Below, in pieces: positions 1 to 9,545 of a DNA stretch of 64,000 nt. Origin of the DNA: Pseudoneurospora amorphoporcata (taxonomy: Eukaryota > Ascomycota > Sordariomycetes > Sordariales > Sordariaceae); NCBI GenBank assembly GCA_033297205.1, contig MU859172.1, positions 1 to 64,000 on the forward strand, given 5' to 3'. Both the position numbers and the translations under genes were made by a program. Position 1 is the stretch's first letter, and every line of letters begins with the position of its first letter. The notes below the pieces were generated by a model. It saw only the letters and a list, made by a program, of their open reading frames with translations. It ran no database searches and had not been told where the DNA came from.

Positions 1-249
1 TGACTAAATACACGAAAGGTGTGCGGGAAAGAAGGAATGCCAAGCCTGCCAAACAGAGGCGAGCCGGGCGAGCCGAGGAAGGCCAGTGGCCTGCAAGGTG
101 GTCTGGAGAACCCCCGGCAGGCACAGGCCTGGCGCATGGAAGCCAGGCATTACCTCTGGGCGCCAGACCCATGACACCCCCGTATGGGCGTTGAGCCTGT
201 AGCGGTTATACCGTTAGAGGGCTTCTTACTTGTATAATAGAAGGAATAT

Positions 250-1143
250 TTGAAGGCCAACGAGCTGCTCGCTCGTTTTAAGGCTATTTGGGATTATGTA
301 CGCACCTCTACAAAGAAGGTACAAGATAGATACGAGGCTAACGCTAATGAAAATCGGTCGGACGCACTAAAATACCGCTCTGGTGATTTCGTCATACTGA
401 ATACGACCAATCTCAACGACGGCAGGCTATACAACAAACTTTACCCCCGATAGGAGGGCCCTTTCAAAGTGGATTGGGCACGTTCCCATAACGTTAAGCT
501 GATTTTACTTGCCAATATGAAGTGCTTGCTAGTTTTCTATATCTCTATGGTCAAACCTCACCACGCGGGCCTTCCTAGCCAAGCCGATTTGCAGGGCGAC
601 GTGCGAGCTAACGAAGGCAGGGTAATGGTTAGGATTGATGATTACGAAGAAGTGGCAAAGTGGGAACTCGACAGGCTATTGGACTACTTCTAACGAGGAG
701 GCAACCGTCACTGGTTCTACACCGTGAAGTGGAAGCATCACAACCCTACCGACGAGCCCCTTAACAACGTTAAGGGAGCAAGAGAAGCCGTCACCACCTT
801 CCATCGCGATCACCCAAATGCGCCCATCCTGCCAGCGGTTCGAAACTGGCTAGAGATCAAGGCCATACTTCAAGAACGGGCCCCAGCCCCGAAGCGGAAG
901 GCCCAGGCGCCCCAAACACGCTACACGACGCTTCCAGCCCCGCCCCCGAGACGCTCCAAACGCATTGCCGACCTAAAAGAGCAGATTAATGCCGCCGTCG
1001 CGGACATCGCGGTTGACTATGAAGCACGAGGGTCCGCGATCGAAGTCGTAAGCCGGGAGCTCGAACCCTTAACCGAGGAGGACTCAAGGAAGATGGACCA
1101 GTTCCTCAGTAGAGTATTTGGGAGGCTGGCGGAGGTCTGGTAG
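250..1143 (+). pseudogene. Gypsy-type pol 3' fragment: integrase C-terminus plus chromodomain
   Basis: This is the last part of a Ty3/Gypsy polyprotein. The first segment has the usual integrase C-terminal layout: a helix with RFKAIWDYV, then a GDFVILNTTNL strand, then GPFKV and MVKPHH further on. It is followed by a chromodomain-like segment (VKWKHHNPTDEPLNN, then FHRDHPNAP) and a basic Pro/Arg tail ending at a natural stop, so it belongs to the chromovirus type whose chromodomain guides integration. One frame runs through the whole 894 bp and is broken by TAG at 451-453 and TAA at 691-693. There is no frameshift, so decay was by substitution. Protease, reverse transcriptase, RNase H and the integrase core are absent upstream; the first 249 bp hold no recognisable coding sequence. 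Confidence 0.85.
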
Positions 1144-2089
1144 GGTATGCGGCCCCCGACAAGGAATGTGCAGGCACAGCTGGAGGATGGGACCTACTAA
1201 TAGGATGATGACGATAGCGCGGCCGTTTAATCGCGGATTACGAGCGTTCAGTTACGGATCGAGGAGTTGGAAGACGGGGATTGAGGGATAATCTATCATT
1301 TCATATATATATATTAGATAGAGGGTTTGAAGCTCTATGAGCTTCTTTTGCAGGGAGGTAGTATTATAGGATTACCTGTGATGGCACTGGTGATGCGCTG
1401 CACGATTGGCACAGCTATCGAGTCTCTATTGGCTATTGGCCAATAGGATCGCACGCATGCAGGCACTAGTGGGCCTCAGTCTAGATCCAGGGCATGGCTC
1501 AGCCCTACCCTATATCCAAACCGTACACCTCCCTCTCTTCCCTTCCTCTCTCCTCGTACAACTACGTATGTCACATCTACCCCCTACCTCGCCCTGCACC
1601 GTGATACTATATACACAACATTCAAGAGACCTAAATTCAGCACCAGCCTCAATGGATTATACTAACCCGTTTACCTATCTCATCTACAATTTAAAAAGGA
1701 CTTTGTAGCTCAATACTACGCCAGGCTCTCCTTAGTAGACACGGGTGCGGACAAAAAATCTCCCATTCCTACAATTGCCCCTTCTACTATACCCGCGTTC
1801 CTTTTCCTTTCCTTCCTATATCTCCAAAGGACTTACCAAGCTAAAACGGCAAGCGGAATACCGAAAATTAGGGCACTGGCCACTAGCCAAGCTAGTATTA
1901 TAGCGGTAGAGAATACCCAAAACGCTCGATCCAACTTCTACAGCCTAAAGTCGCCCAGTTTAAAAAATTATAGGTTATCCGCCGGCACCGCGAGGACAAC
2001 ATACATCAATAACAGGGCGAGAGACACGCTAGCAAATATAAAGAGCAAAGGCACCGTCGCCCTCGCTACGAAGTTGCCAGTTGACTAGT
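1144..2089. other. TE-derived non-coding sequence
   Basis: No gene is seen. A purine-rich stretch around 1352-1372 followed by TGTGATGG at 1377 could be the polypurine tract and LTR start of the Gypsy element ending at 1143, but no matching LTR is present. A segment around 1550-1605 (CTCGTACAACTACGT...CCCGTGATA type) recurs, diverged, at about 8166-8224. Bases 1860-2085 contain degenerate coding-like sequence that I cannot assign to a family. Confidence 0.5.
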
Positions 2090-2593
2090 TGTGACGAACG
2101 GCAGTCTGATCTGCCTAAGTGGGATAGCTGAAGGTAAAGACTATCAGTGCTGTTCGGTGAAGCCAAAAGGTTCACAACAAGTATGGTAGCGTTATACGTG
2201 TCTCGGTGATAAAGATCAATTGACTACTGTCGAACTATCTTGCTAGCTGGTTCTCTAGGTGCCTTCTTATATCTCTGCTATTGACTGGGACCCGAGTGTC
2301 CTCAGACTCTTGATGTTGTCCTGGCTCACTTAGAGAGTCTGGCTCACTTTGTGAGCTGGCTCACCGTGTGGCCCTGGCTCACGCGTGAGCCCTCTTAGCT
2401 TGTGAGCCCTCTTAGCTTGTGAGCCCTCTTAGCTTGTGAGCCCTCTTAGCTTGTGAGCCCTCTTAGCTTGTGAGCCCTCTTAGCTTGTGAGCCTTCTAGT
2501 CTTCTGTTTTACTGGCCTCTATGGTTATATGGCCCCGCCTTTGTGTATTCTAATAACTTGGTTAGCCCGTGCTACTCGCTTAAGTTCGTAATA
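2090..2593. repeat. LTR copy 1 (TGTGACGAAC...GTTCGTAATA)
   Basis: This 504-bp unit has terminal inverted repeats TGTGACGAAC / GTTCGTAATA. It is clearly related over its first ~130 bp and its last ~15 bp to the 7275-7798 unit, which identifies both as LTRs of one family. Its middle differs: here it is full of GGCTCA/TGAGCC motifs and holds a 17-bp tandem array. No gag or pol sequence abuts it, so it could be a solo LTR or the far LTR of a disrupted element. I see no clear target-site duplication. Confidence 0.8.
2385..2486. repeat. Six perfect 17-bp tandem repeats inside LTR copy 1
   Basis: The unit GTGAGCCCTCTTAGCTT is repeated six times without a mismatch (starts 2385, 2402, 2419, 2436, 2453, 2470), followed by a diverged partial unit. 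Each unit carries the TGAGC motif that also occurs singly or as GCTCATGAGC in both LTR copies. The array is absent from the 7275-7798 LTR. Confidence 0.95.
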
Positions 2594-2599
2594 GACCCC

Positions 2600-5188
2600 T
2601 AGTTCCGCAATTCAGGACGAGGGGACGAAATCGATGAGATAATGGCTTTCCAAGGCCTCAACCTACTAAATACACCTGGAATACCCACACATAGACACGC
2701 GAACGGAGATTCGACCCTAGACTTCGCGTTTGGAACGGAGGGATCGTATATGAGAGTCGGCGCTTAGGTTTCGGACCATCGCAAACTCGTCATTACTATA
2801 CCAGCTAATAAGAACCTACCTCCTTGGAAGAAATATACGCTCCCGGCTACGAACGAAGAAGACGCATACCAAGCCTTATTACGGCGCCTACCTAGAACGG
2901 TCCCTACGCCAATTTCTCAAAGGGAATTCGACGAACTCGCTTGGTCTTTTATAGATATTTTCGAAGGCACGATCAAGGAGTACTCCATCGCGCTCGGGGG
3001 GAAACCGAAGAGTATGCCCTGGTGGAGTAACCTCCTTGCTGAGACAAGGGACGAGAACCCTAAAGAATACCGACGAATTTGCAGAAAAGTCCGTACGGAC
3101 TTCTACCGCAACCGAATAGATATGGCAAAATCCACGAAGGAATTAGGCAACATCCTCAGATGGAGAAAGGACCCTTTAGACGACAGACCTACGCTTATTA
3201 ACATACAGGACGGGAGGTTAACGGACCCTGAGGATATCGCTATATACTTAGCCGACGCTGCTTTCCGCCCAACTGGACATGACGCCCTTCCACCTTACCA
3301 ACACCACGGCCCTACGCTCCCACAAGATATAGCACAATGGGTCCTAGAAACGCCTACGGACGAAGAAATCCGTGAAGCTTTCCTTCGATGCGGTTCAAAC
3401 ACCCCGGGACCCGACGGTATTACGCTAAATACCCTTAAAGGCGCATAGGAAGCGATCCTTCCTACAGTCCGGGCTATTACGCACGCGACACTTATACTAG
3501 GAAAATTCCCTACTGCCTTTAAGAAGGCGCAGGTAATAACGCTCTCGAAACTAGGAAGAGACCTATACAATTATAAAGGATGGAGACCTATCGCGCTACT
3601 ATTAATAATAGGCAAAGGCATCGAACGCTTAATAGCGAGAAGGATGACTACGATCGCTTTAAACGCCGACCTAATCCCTAGAGACACGGCGGGTGCGATT
3701 CCTACCCGGTCCGCCACAGACCTAGTCATAGCATTGGTTCACGATGTGGAAGGAACCAACCGGGTTGGACTCTATAGGATTATTACGACCTACGACATCG
3801 ATTCCGCGTTCCCATCCACAAGGGTAGATAAGCTCAACGAAGTCCTAAACGGACAAGGGTGGCCAACTCTATTAACCACACTTTTCCTACTATTTACGGC
3901 CTCACTACCGAAACGATACCAAGGACCGGCGTTTTCGTACGCAGACGATATAGCGCACCTTACGATCGGCCGCGACGCTACACAAATACTACACGCTACA
4001 TCATTGAGAGCGGCCGACCTACACCAACGAGCAGCTGATCTAGGCCTCAAAATAGACCATAGGAAAACAGAAGCGCTGTACCTACCGCCACGGGGCAAAG
4101 GGGCAAAGAAGATTTGGCGGAACCCAGCCAATATTGCTATTAATACCCAACTCGGAACGATAAAGCCTCAGAAGGAGCTACGATGGCTAGGGGTCCACCT
4201 CGACGAGAGATTCTCGCTCGCTACGCAAGTCCGGAGACGCATACCTAAAGCAACCACGGTGATAGGCCTCTCGTCACGTATTAACCAGGTCTCTCGAGGC
4301 CTCACTCCACGCTCAGCCAAGCAACTATTTACCACATGCTTAGTCCCGACTCTAACGTACGGAACGGCGGCCCTCTTTCCGGGATACTCCAAACCTGGGA
4401 AAGGAGGGAACCTAGTATCTACGAACATCAAGTCGGCTCTCGAGCAACTAGAAACGACCGCATCAAAAGCACTCAGGAAGTCCTTACCAGTATAGAGAAC
4501 GGTCCCAAGGATAGTCCCCTTTTAGCTAGCTAGTATAGCCCCGCCAGAAATTATTGGAAAGGAGGTAGCGAGAACGGCAGCCAGACTTCATACGCTCCCG
4601 GGTAACCACCCGCTAACCCAAAGACTAAGACGGCCCCCCCAACGAGGGTGGTCTAGACTACACGCGCTCGCGGACACACAACCCGCCCCGGAGGAGGCCC
4701 CGGACGAAATCTACCTCCCCCGGCTGCCGGCTCTCCGTAACTGGCTCGCCCCCGGTACTGAAAGACAAACACGCCGCCTTAAACTGTGGCACCTACCGCC
4801 CGAATCCGACCCAGAGTTATACTGGGCTACCAATAAGCCACAATGCCTTGCGGACCAGCCATGGTATAAAGATAATAACCCCTACCTCGAGCTACCTCGC
4901 AAATATCTTGCGAGATGGGTAGGGGAAACGACCGGCCACTGGGACTTCCACTCCTACCACGACCGTTTTAACCACCCTCCTGAGACGTTTCGATATTGCA
5001 TATGCGGAGCGCCCCGGGAGAAAGGACATTTCTACGTCTGCCTATTAGTTATATACCGTAACCCGTATGCGGCCGAAAATACGCCAAAGGCATTTGGAAC
5101 TAGCTACGCAACGTTCCTTGCAAGAACACAAGCCCTTAAGGATGAGGGATACACACACATCCAGGTACTACAAGGAGGAGGCTATTAG
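2600..5188 (+). pseudogene. LINE ORF2 remnant: endonuclease end, reverse transcriptase, zinc-knuckle region
   Basis: A single frame of about 860 codons has TAG at 2600, 2765, 3446, 4493 and 4523 and ends with TAG at 5186; no frameshift is needed. Recognisable parts in order are: endonuclease end (STLDFAF near 2715 and SDH just after the 2765 stop), fingers (NTPGPDGI near 3395), palm (TTYDIDSAF near 3785; YADD at 3938-3949), the thumb region (ELRWLGVHLD), and a C-terminal CxCG...H...C motif near 5000. Between the helix ending SLPKRY and the YADD box only a few residues remain, so the block that normally carries the PQGSP-type motif B is deleted in frame. Several TAG codons sit where a Trp is expected (for example before SDH and before EAILP), as C-to-T change on the opposite strand would give. 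The enzyme cannot be active. Confidence 0.85.
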
Positions 5189-5446
5189 GGGATAAGGATA
5201 GCCCGCGTGGAGACCCCCGACCCAGACGATGAACCGCTGCCATACGAGGAAGTGCGGGGCCTTCTAGGGTCAGGGGGCCTAGAGTAAGAGTGGGAACTAA
5301 ATACCACAGGAAGGATTAGGGTTTTTCAGCCCACGGCCACGCTAGAGCCTGGCCAAGGAGGCTTTTTTCCCGCATTAATGTACCTATGCCCAGCCGTCGT
5401 CGCGGGTACGACTTATTACTTAGTATTGGTAGAACGTAGTCGCAAA

Positions 5447-5472
5447 ATTCATTCATTCATTCATTCATTCAT
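5447..5472 (+). repeat. (ATTC)n tail of LINE copy A
   Basis: Six and a half ATTC units form the 3' end of the LINE, directly after the conserved AGAACGTAGTCG sequence. The other two LINE 3' ends finish at the same point with ATC or ATTT/ATTC units, so the microsatellite is part of the element. Confidence 0.85.
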
Positions 5473-5671
5473 CCCCCTTAGAACGCCGCTTGCTGGACCC
5501 AAAACGGCTGGGCCGCATTCTAATCGGAATTTCTTCTCGATCCATTTTTATTTCAACATTAAAAGGACGGCATCTTCTCGGACAATATACACTTTTGGGG
5601 CCTCGCAATGCCGGGGACAGGAAAACAAAGGCTTTTTGGGAGCCCAAGGGTTTCTTTTTTGAAACTGCACA

Positions 5672-5826
5672 AAATTAGGGTTTTAACGCAAGGGGCTACG
5701 CCAAGGTCCGACTTGGCCAACCGATGCTTTTTCCCGTCTTATGTACCTATGCCACGCCGTCGTCGCAGGCACGACTTATTATCTAGTATTGGTAGAACGT
5801 AGTCGAAAAATTCATCATCATCATCT
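5672..5826 (+). mobile_element. LINE 3' end, copy C (diverged)
   Basis: The sequence from TTAGGGTTTT to AGAACGTAGTCG matches the 3' UTR of the LINE ending at 5478, including ATGTACCTATGCC and CGACTTATTATCTAGTATTGG, with more differences than the 7799-8165 copy. It ends in CATCATCATC. It lies directly against the 3' side of the Gypsy gag remnant, so one inserted into or deleted part of the other. The 190 bp between LINE copy A and this copy (5479-5671) hold nothing I recognise. Confidence 0.7.
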
Positions 5827-5839
5827 GCAGCTGCGACCT

Positions 5840-7225
5840 CTATAGGTGTTGTGGGGTCTTGGATCCTATCCTTCCGACGGCTGCATCGTCGGATGATCCG
5901 TTTCGTCCAGGGACTTAGTTTTCGTCGGGCCTCCCTGAAGGCCCTGAGCCGTTTCCCAGATCCTGGCTATAATCAGTGGGAGCGTCCTCCCTTTTGGGTT
6001 CTTCTTCGTCCAGCGAATCGAAGTCCCGTGGCCAGGTCAAGAGGGCTGCCTGCTCGGCTTCTGTCGGCTCTTCTTGGTTGTTCTGTCGGATGTAGGTTGC
6101 CACATTGTCGGGTCTATCGGTTGTACACCACTGCCCCTCTGGGTTGGCGTCCAGAGCTCTGTCGATAGCGTTTTCCAAGTTGTCTTGATCATAATCGACG
6201 CTAGCGATCTCGACCATTCGCGCTCCTTCAATGGCGGCGGCTTCGGCTTTTTCCTATTTGAATTGCTTGGAGGAATGGCAGTCGCGTTTCATATGTCCCT
6301 TCTTGCCACAGTTGAAACACTTGATCTATGATATGTCACGGCGCCCTTTAGTCTGAACGGCGCCGATATCTATGGGGTCTCCTCTGTCGTCCTGCTCTTC
6401 GTTCCTACCCCAGCTGCGCTTTTGTTTGGGGTTGATTTGGCGCGTGGATTGCTGGTGTCGAAGACGTGGGTTGCGTCGTTCCTGGCTACGCTGCTATATG
6501 CGGTCATCAATATGGATAGCGCGAGCTACGTACTCGTCGATGGTGTCCGGCCGGTCCTCCTTATACAGCTCGTCCTTAATAGAGTTCTTCAAACCTTGAT
6601 AGAACATCTGCATGAGGCTTTCGTTATTGAACTGGCTTTTGACAGCGTACTACTTAAAAGCAGTGGCATAAGCCGAGGCGGATGTGGTTTGGCGAAGGTG
6701 GAGGAGCTTCTCCTAAGCTCTCAATTCTTCGTCGTGTTCGCCAAACACACCGGTCAGAGCGTCTACGAACTTCTGGAGGTTCGTCATAAGTTGCTTGGTG
6801 CTTTCTTTGGCTCAGTCTCTATGACTATACCAGTCTTGGAGGACGTGTTCGTACCAAGTGAGTGTTCTATTCTTAAGACGAGTTCCAGTAAAGATGACTT
6901 TGTCGGTCTCTATAGGAAAACTTTCCGGGTAATATTCGAGATAGGTACGGATCTGCAGGAGGAAGCCCTGCAATCTGTCCTGCTGGCCTCCGAACTTGTC
7001 AGGAGCTTCGATCTTGACGTTCTTTTTAGGGAGTGTAGGTCTCGCGACCGGGGGGTCCGCCGGGTTGTTATCCTTGAGATTGTCATTGTTGGACTCTGCC
7101 TTAGCCTTAAGCTGCTCCTCCAGCTGTAGAATTCGGTTCTACAGCTCCTTGAGAAGATGGTTGGTGGCTTCGATGTTCAAGGTGTCGTTCTCCGAAGTGT
7201 TGACGGGGCCAGCGAGAGAAGACAT
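5840..7225 (-). pseudogene. Gypsy-type gag remnant with CCHC zinc knuckle
   Basis: This is a 461-codon minus-strand frame starting with ATG at 7225, 50 bp inside the LTR at 7275-7798. It has an N-terminal coiled coil, a Retrotrans_gag-type capsid region (KFGGQQDRL...ILTWYEHVL-like, QMFYQGLKNSI) and a zinc knuckle C-x2-C-x4-H-x4-C at 6278-6319, followed by an acidic tail. The frame is never shifted but is broken by TAG at 7139, 6713, 6650, 6494, 6326, 6254 and 5840 and by TGA at 6812. Most of these stops sit where Gln (CAG) is plausible, for example in the coiled coil at 7139, which fits CpA-to-TpA mutation. No pol follows; the frame runs into the LINE copy C junction. Confidence 0.9.
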
Positions 7226-7274
7226 AGTAATACCTTCAGTACTATCCGAAATAGGCCAAAGGGAGTAGTCAACG

Positions 7275-7798
7275 TGTGACGAACGGCAGTCTGATCTGCC
7301 TAAATGGGATAGCTGAAGGTGAAGACTATCAGAAGACGTTCGGTGAAGCCAAAAGGTTCACAACAAGTATGGTAGCGTCATACTAGTCTCAATGATGATG
7401 ATTTGTTGACTACTGCAGAACTATTTAACAATCTGAGTTCTCCAGTCGTCCTTTTATACCTTGGTGCCTTCTAGTTACATATGTCTGGCTCATTGGTCGT
7501 ACCTTAGCTCATGAGCTTCTTCCTGGCTCATGAGCCTGTCTTAGCAGTTATGAGCTCTCCTTGCCTGATCCTGGCTCTTACTCCTGATATCACAGGATTA
7601 TCTTGTGATATGCCCACCCTGCACCGACCCTTGATGTGCCATGCCCATTGTTATGGCACGGTCATGTGCAGGGTCATGTGCGCGCACGAACTGGCCTTCT
7701 AGGGCTCTCGCTCCGCACACACCCTTCCTTTCTTTTCCTTGCACAACAACGCATATCCATGGTTCGGTGGGCCCGTGTCATTACTTAAGTTCGTAACA
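7275..7798 (-). repeat. LTR copy 2, 5' LTR of the gag-bearing Gypsy element
   Basis: This 524-bp unit has termini TGTGACGAAC and GTTCGTAACA, which are inverted repeats with one mismatch, and is related to the 2090-2593 LTR. The gag start lies immediately inside it on the minus strand, so this is the 5' LTR of a minus-oriented element. Its middle has several GCTCATGAGC-type palindromes but no 17-bp array. On the other side it abuts a LINE 3' end at 7799, showing that the element landed in, or next to, LINE sequence. Confidence 0.85.
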
Positions 7799-8165
7799 TT
7801 ACGCGACGTTCCTTGCAAGAATACAAGCCCTCAAGGATGAGGGATACACACACATCCAGGTACTACAAGGAGGAGGCTATTAGGGGATAAGAATAGCCCG
7901 CGCGGAGACCCCCGACCCAGACGATGAACCGCTGCCATACGAGGAAGTGCGGGGCCTCCCAGGGTCAGGGGGCCTGGAGTAAGAGTGGGAACCAAATACC
8001 ACAGGAAGGATTAGGGTTTTTCAGCCTATGGGCACGCTAGAGCCTGGCCAAGGAGGCTTTTTTCCCGCATTAATGTACCTATGCCCAGCCGTCGTCGCGG
8101 GCACGACTTATTATCTAGTATTGGTAGAACGTAGTCGAAAAATTTATTTATTCATTCATTTATCC
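7799..8165 (+). mobile_element. LINE 3' end, copy B
   Basis: This is a 367-bp copy of the LINE 3' end, closely matching 5106-5472. It starts at the equivalent of the last 27 codons of ORF2, includes the whole 3' UTR and ends in ATTT/ATTC units. Its start coincides with the LTR edge at 7798, so it is either 5'-truncated or the right half of a LINE split by the Gypsy insertion. Bases 8166-8272 that follow share a diverged ~60-bp block with 1550-1605. Confidence 0.9.
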
Positions 8166-8272
8166 CCTCCTTGTACAACTACGTTTGTTATATCTACCCC
8201 TTACGTTCGTGTTGCCCCGTGATAGTAAAGGCTCTTAACTAGGTAGGAGGGATATTTAATAATCTCAATATA

Positions 8273-8527
8273 AATTTAAGCTTCCAAAAGGTTAATAGAA
8301 TTTTATATATAAACAATAATAATACGAAAGATTGTATACTAAATCTGTACATACTAACCAGAAACTATTATATCAATATACAATATAAATAATTAATTCA
8401 AAAGGTAGATAGAAGAACGTTCACAATCGAACATCTACTAAAAGAAGAGATGCTAGTAAATAGTCTTACGAAACTACTTAAACTACATAAGTATGTAAGA
8501 TTTATTAAATTAATAGGTATAGTCTAG
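8273..8527 (+). pseudogene. Copia-type pol C-terminus (RNase H) relic
   Basis: This AT-rich stretch reads in one frame like the end of a Ty1/Copia polyprotein: a TRNYYINIQY strand in place of the usual KHIDIRYH, then a LIQKVDRRTF segment, then EHLLKEEMLVNSLTK in place of the usual YIPTEDMLADxLTK, then a short LHKYVRFIKLIG tail. A TAA interrupts it after INIQYK and a TAG closes it at 8525. The base composition is far more AT-rich than the neighbouring LINE and gag, so this element has been mutated more heavily. Confidence 0.7.
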
Positions 8528-8623
8528 AAGAAGGTTCACTAGGCGTAAATACTATTATAGACATCACTATATAAATAGTAAATAATATAAATAGCTTGAG
8601 CAATCTTCCGGTTTATAGGGGTG

Positions 8624-8780
8624 TGTTGGTGGGTCCCGGGCATAGGGCACTGCCCCACTCGTCCCCTGGGTTTCTAGCCCACCATTTCTAGCCCTCCAGA
8701 CTTCCCGCTCCTCTCTCTTCTATAGTATCATCCATCATCTTTTATATCAATCACGTTATCCATCTGTTCGTGATAGCACA
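8624..8780 (+). repeat. Candidate Copia LTR (TGTTGG...AGCACA)
   Basis: A 157-bp segment begins TGTTGGTGGG just after a purine-rich run and ends ...TTCGTGATAGCACA, about 95 bp beyond the Copia RNase H relic. This is where a 3' LTR is expected, and the ends fit the Copia TGTT...CA pattern. No second copy is present in the window for comparison, so the right boundary is a guess. Confidence 0.45.
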
Positions 8781-9206
8781 CCTATGCTTGTTTTTGTAAG
8801 ATCGCCAAGAAGGGGACAGGGGACGTACCAAGTAATAAGGAGCGAAAGCATAGTGGTTTTCATTATCTCCTACTAACAGATTTCGGTAGAGATGATATTG
8901 CAAAAGCGTTGAGAGTACGTGCATTGAGATGCCGCCAGTTTTTGTAGTACACCGTACTGTGCTGATTGGGCACCAGGTCCTACTACCTCTACGTCAATGC
9001 CGAGGTTCTGAGGCACACTACAGAACACAACACCACGTGGAAGGTTGGATCGAGTGCAACATCCATTCAAATTCCCATCTCAACATTGGTATAAAAAACA
9101 CAAATAACGCCGCGTCTCCCACGCGGAAACCGAACAAAAACAGTTCCTGTTGCTCCCGAACCGCCCAAACGCCGCCAATCCAACTCGCATGATATCCGTG
9201 GCTCTA
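8781..9206. other. Intergenic, no gene seen
   Basis: Nothing recognisable lies between the Copia remnant and the small gene at 9207. The TE island ends here. Confidence 0.5.
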
Positions 9207-9545
9207 CTAGTTCAACACATTGTATATCGTCTTGCGGGGATCACCCTCGGTTTCGATCAAGTACCGCTCTTTCCTCTTCTCCATGACGCTTGGGGTGTTT
9301 TGCTGAGAGAAGACCCGGTTCAACGTATTGGATTCATTCCGCAACTGAGAACGGATATAGGAAACGACGGTGTAGACTGTTTCATGACAATGGATTTCCA
9401 GTTAGGACCGGACACGAGCAAGACGGCGCCGACGAGGGACGGGGATGCGCTGGAGGTGGTTATGCTTACCTGCACCAAAGACAACAAGGCCGGGCACGAT
9501 CCTTGGCAATAGCGCCGACCTATCATGGCATGAGCATACATTCAT
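9207..9545 (-). CDS. Small two-exon protein, possible single membrane helix
   Basis: I propose complement(9207..9376, 9470..9545), 81 residues. The 93-bp intron has donor GTAAGC, a CCTAAC branch site and a CAG acceptor, and joins in phase 1 without a stop. Exon 1 ends in a hydrophobic stretch (ALLPRIVPGLVVFGA) that continues across the junction into YTVVSYI. The rest is a charged Gln/Asn/Glu/Arg-rich helix ending ETEGDPRKTIYNVLN. This looks like a small membrane-anchored protein with a soluble C-terminal tail, perhaps mitochondrial, but I do not recognise the family. The frame stays open upstream of the chosen ATG, so an additional 5' exon is possible. Confidence 0.5.

Larger units (their letters stand above)
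2594..5478 (+). mobile_element. 5'-truncated LINE (non-LTR retrotransposon), copy A
   Basis: The element begins inside the apurinic-endonuclease domain directly beside LTR copy 1. It continues through reverse transcriptase and a Cys/His C-terminal region, then a ~290-bp 3' UTR, and ends in a tetranucleotide ATTC tail. The 3' end is repeated in copies at 5672-5826 and 7799-8165. Its domain order resembles fungal Tad/I-like LINEs. The 5' end (ORF1 and most of the endonuclease) is missing. Confidence 0.85.

Noticed and set aside
6422..7129. 235-codon open frame on the plus strand
   Set aside because: It is antisense to the gag remnant, which has a clear zinc knuckle and capsid motifs on the minus strand.
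2600..7225. Amber (TAG) codon reassignment or programmed read-through in the retroelements
   Set aside because: Host genes here use TAG as an ordinary stop (for example CorA-like, RRM-R3H). The stops differ in inferred original residue (Gln in gag, Trp in the LINE), which fits C-to-T mutation rather than one reassigned amino acid.
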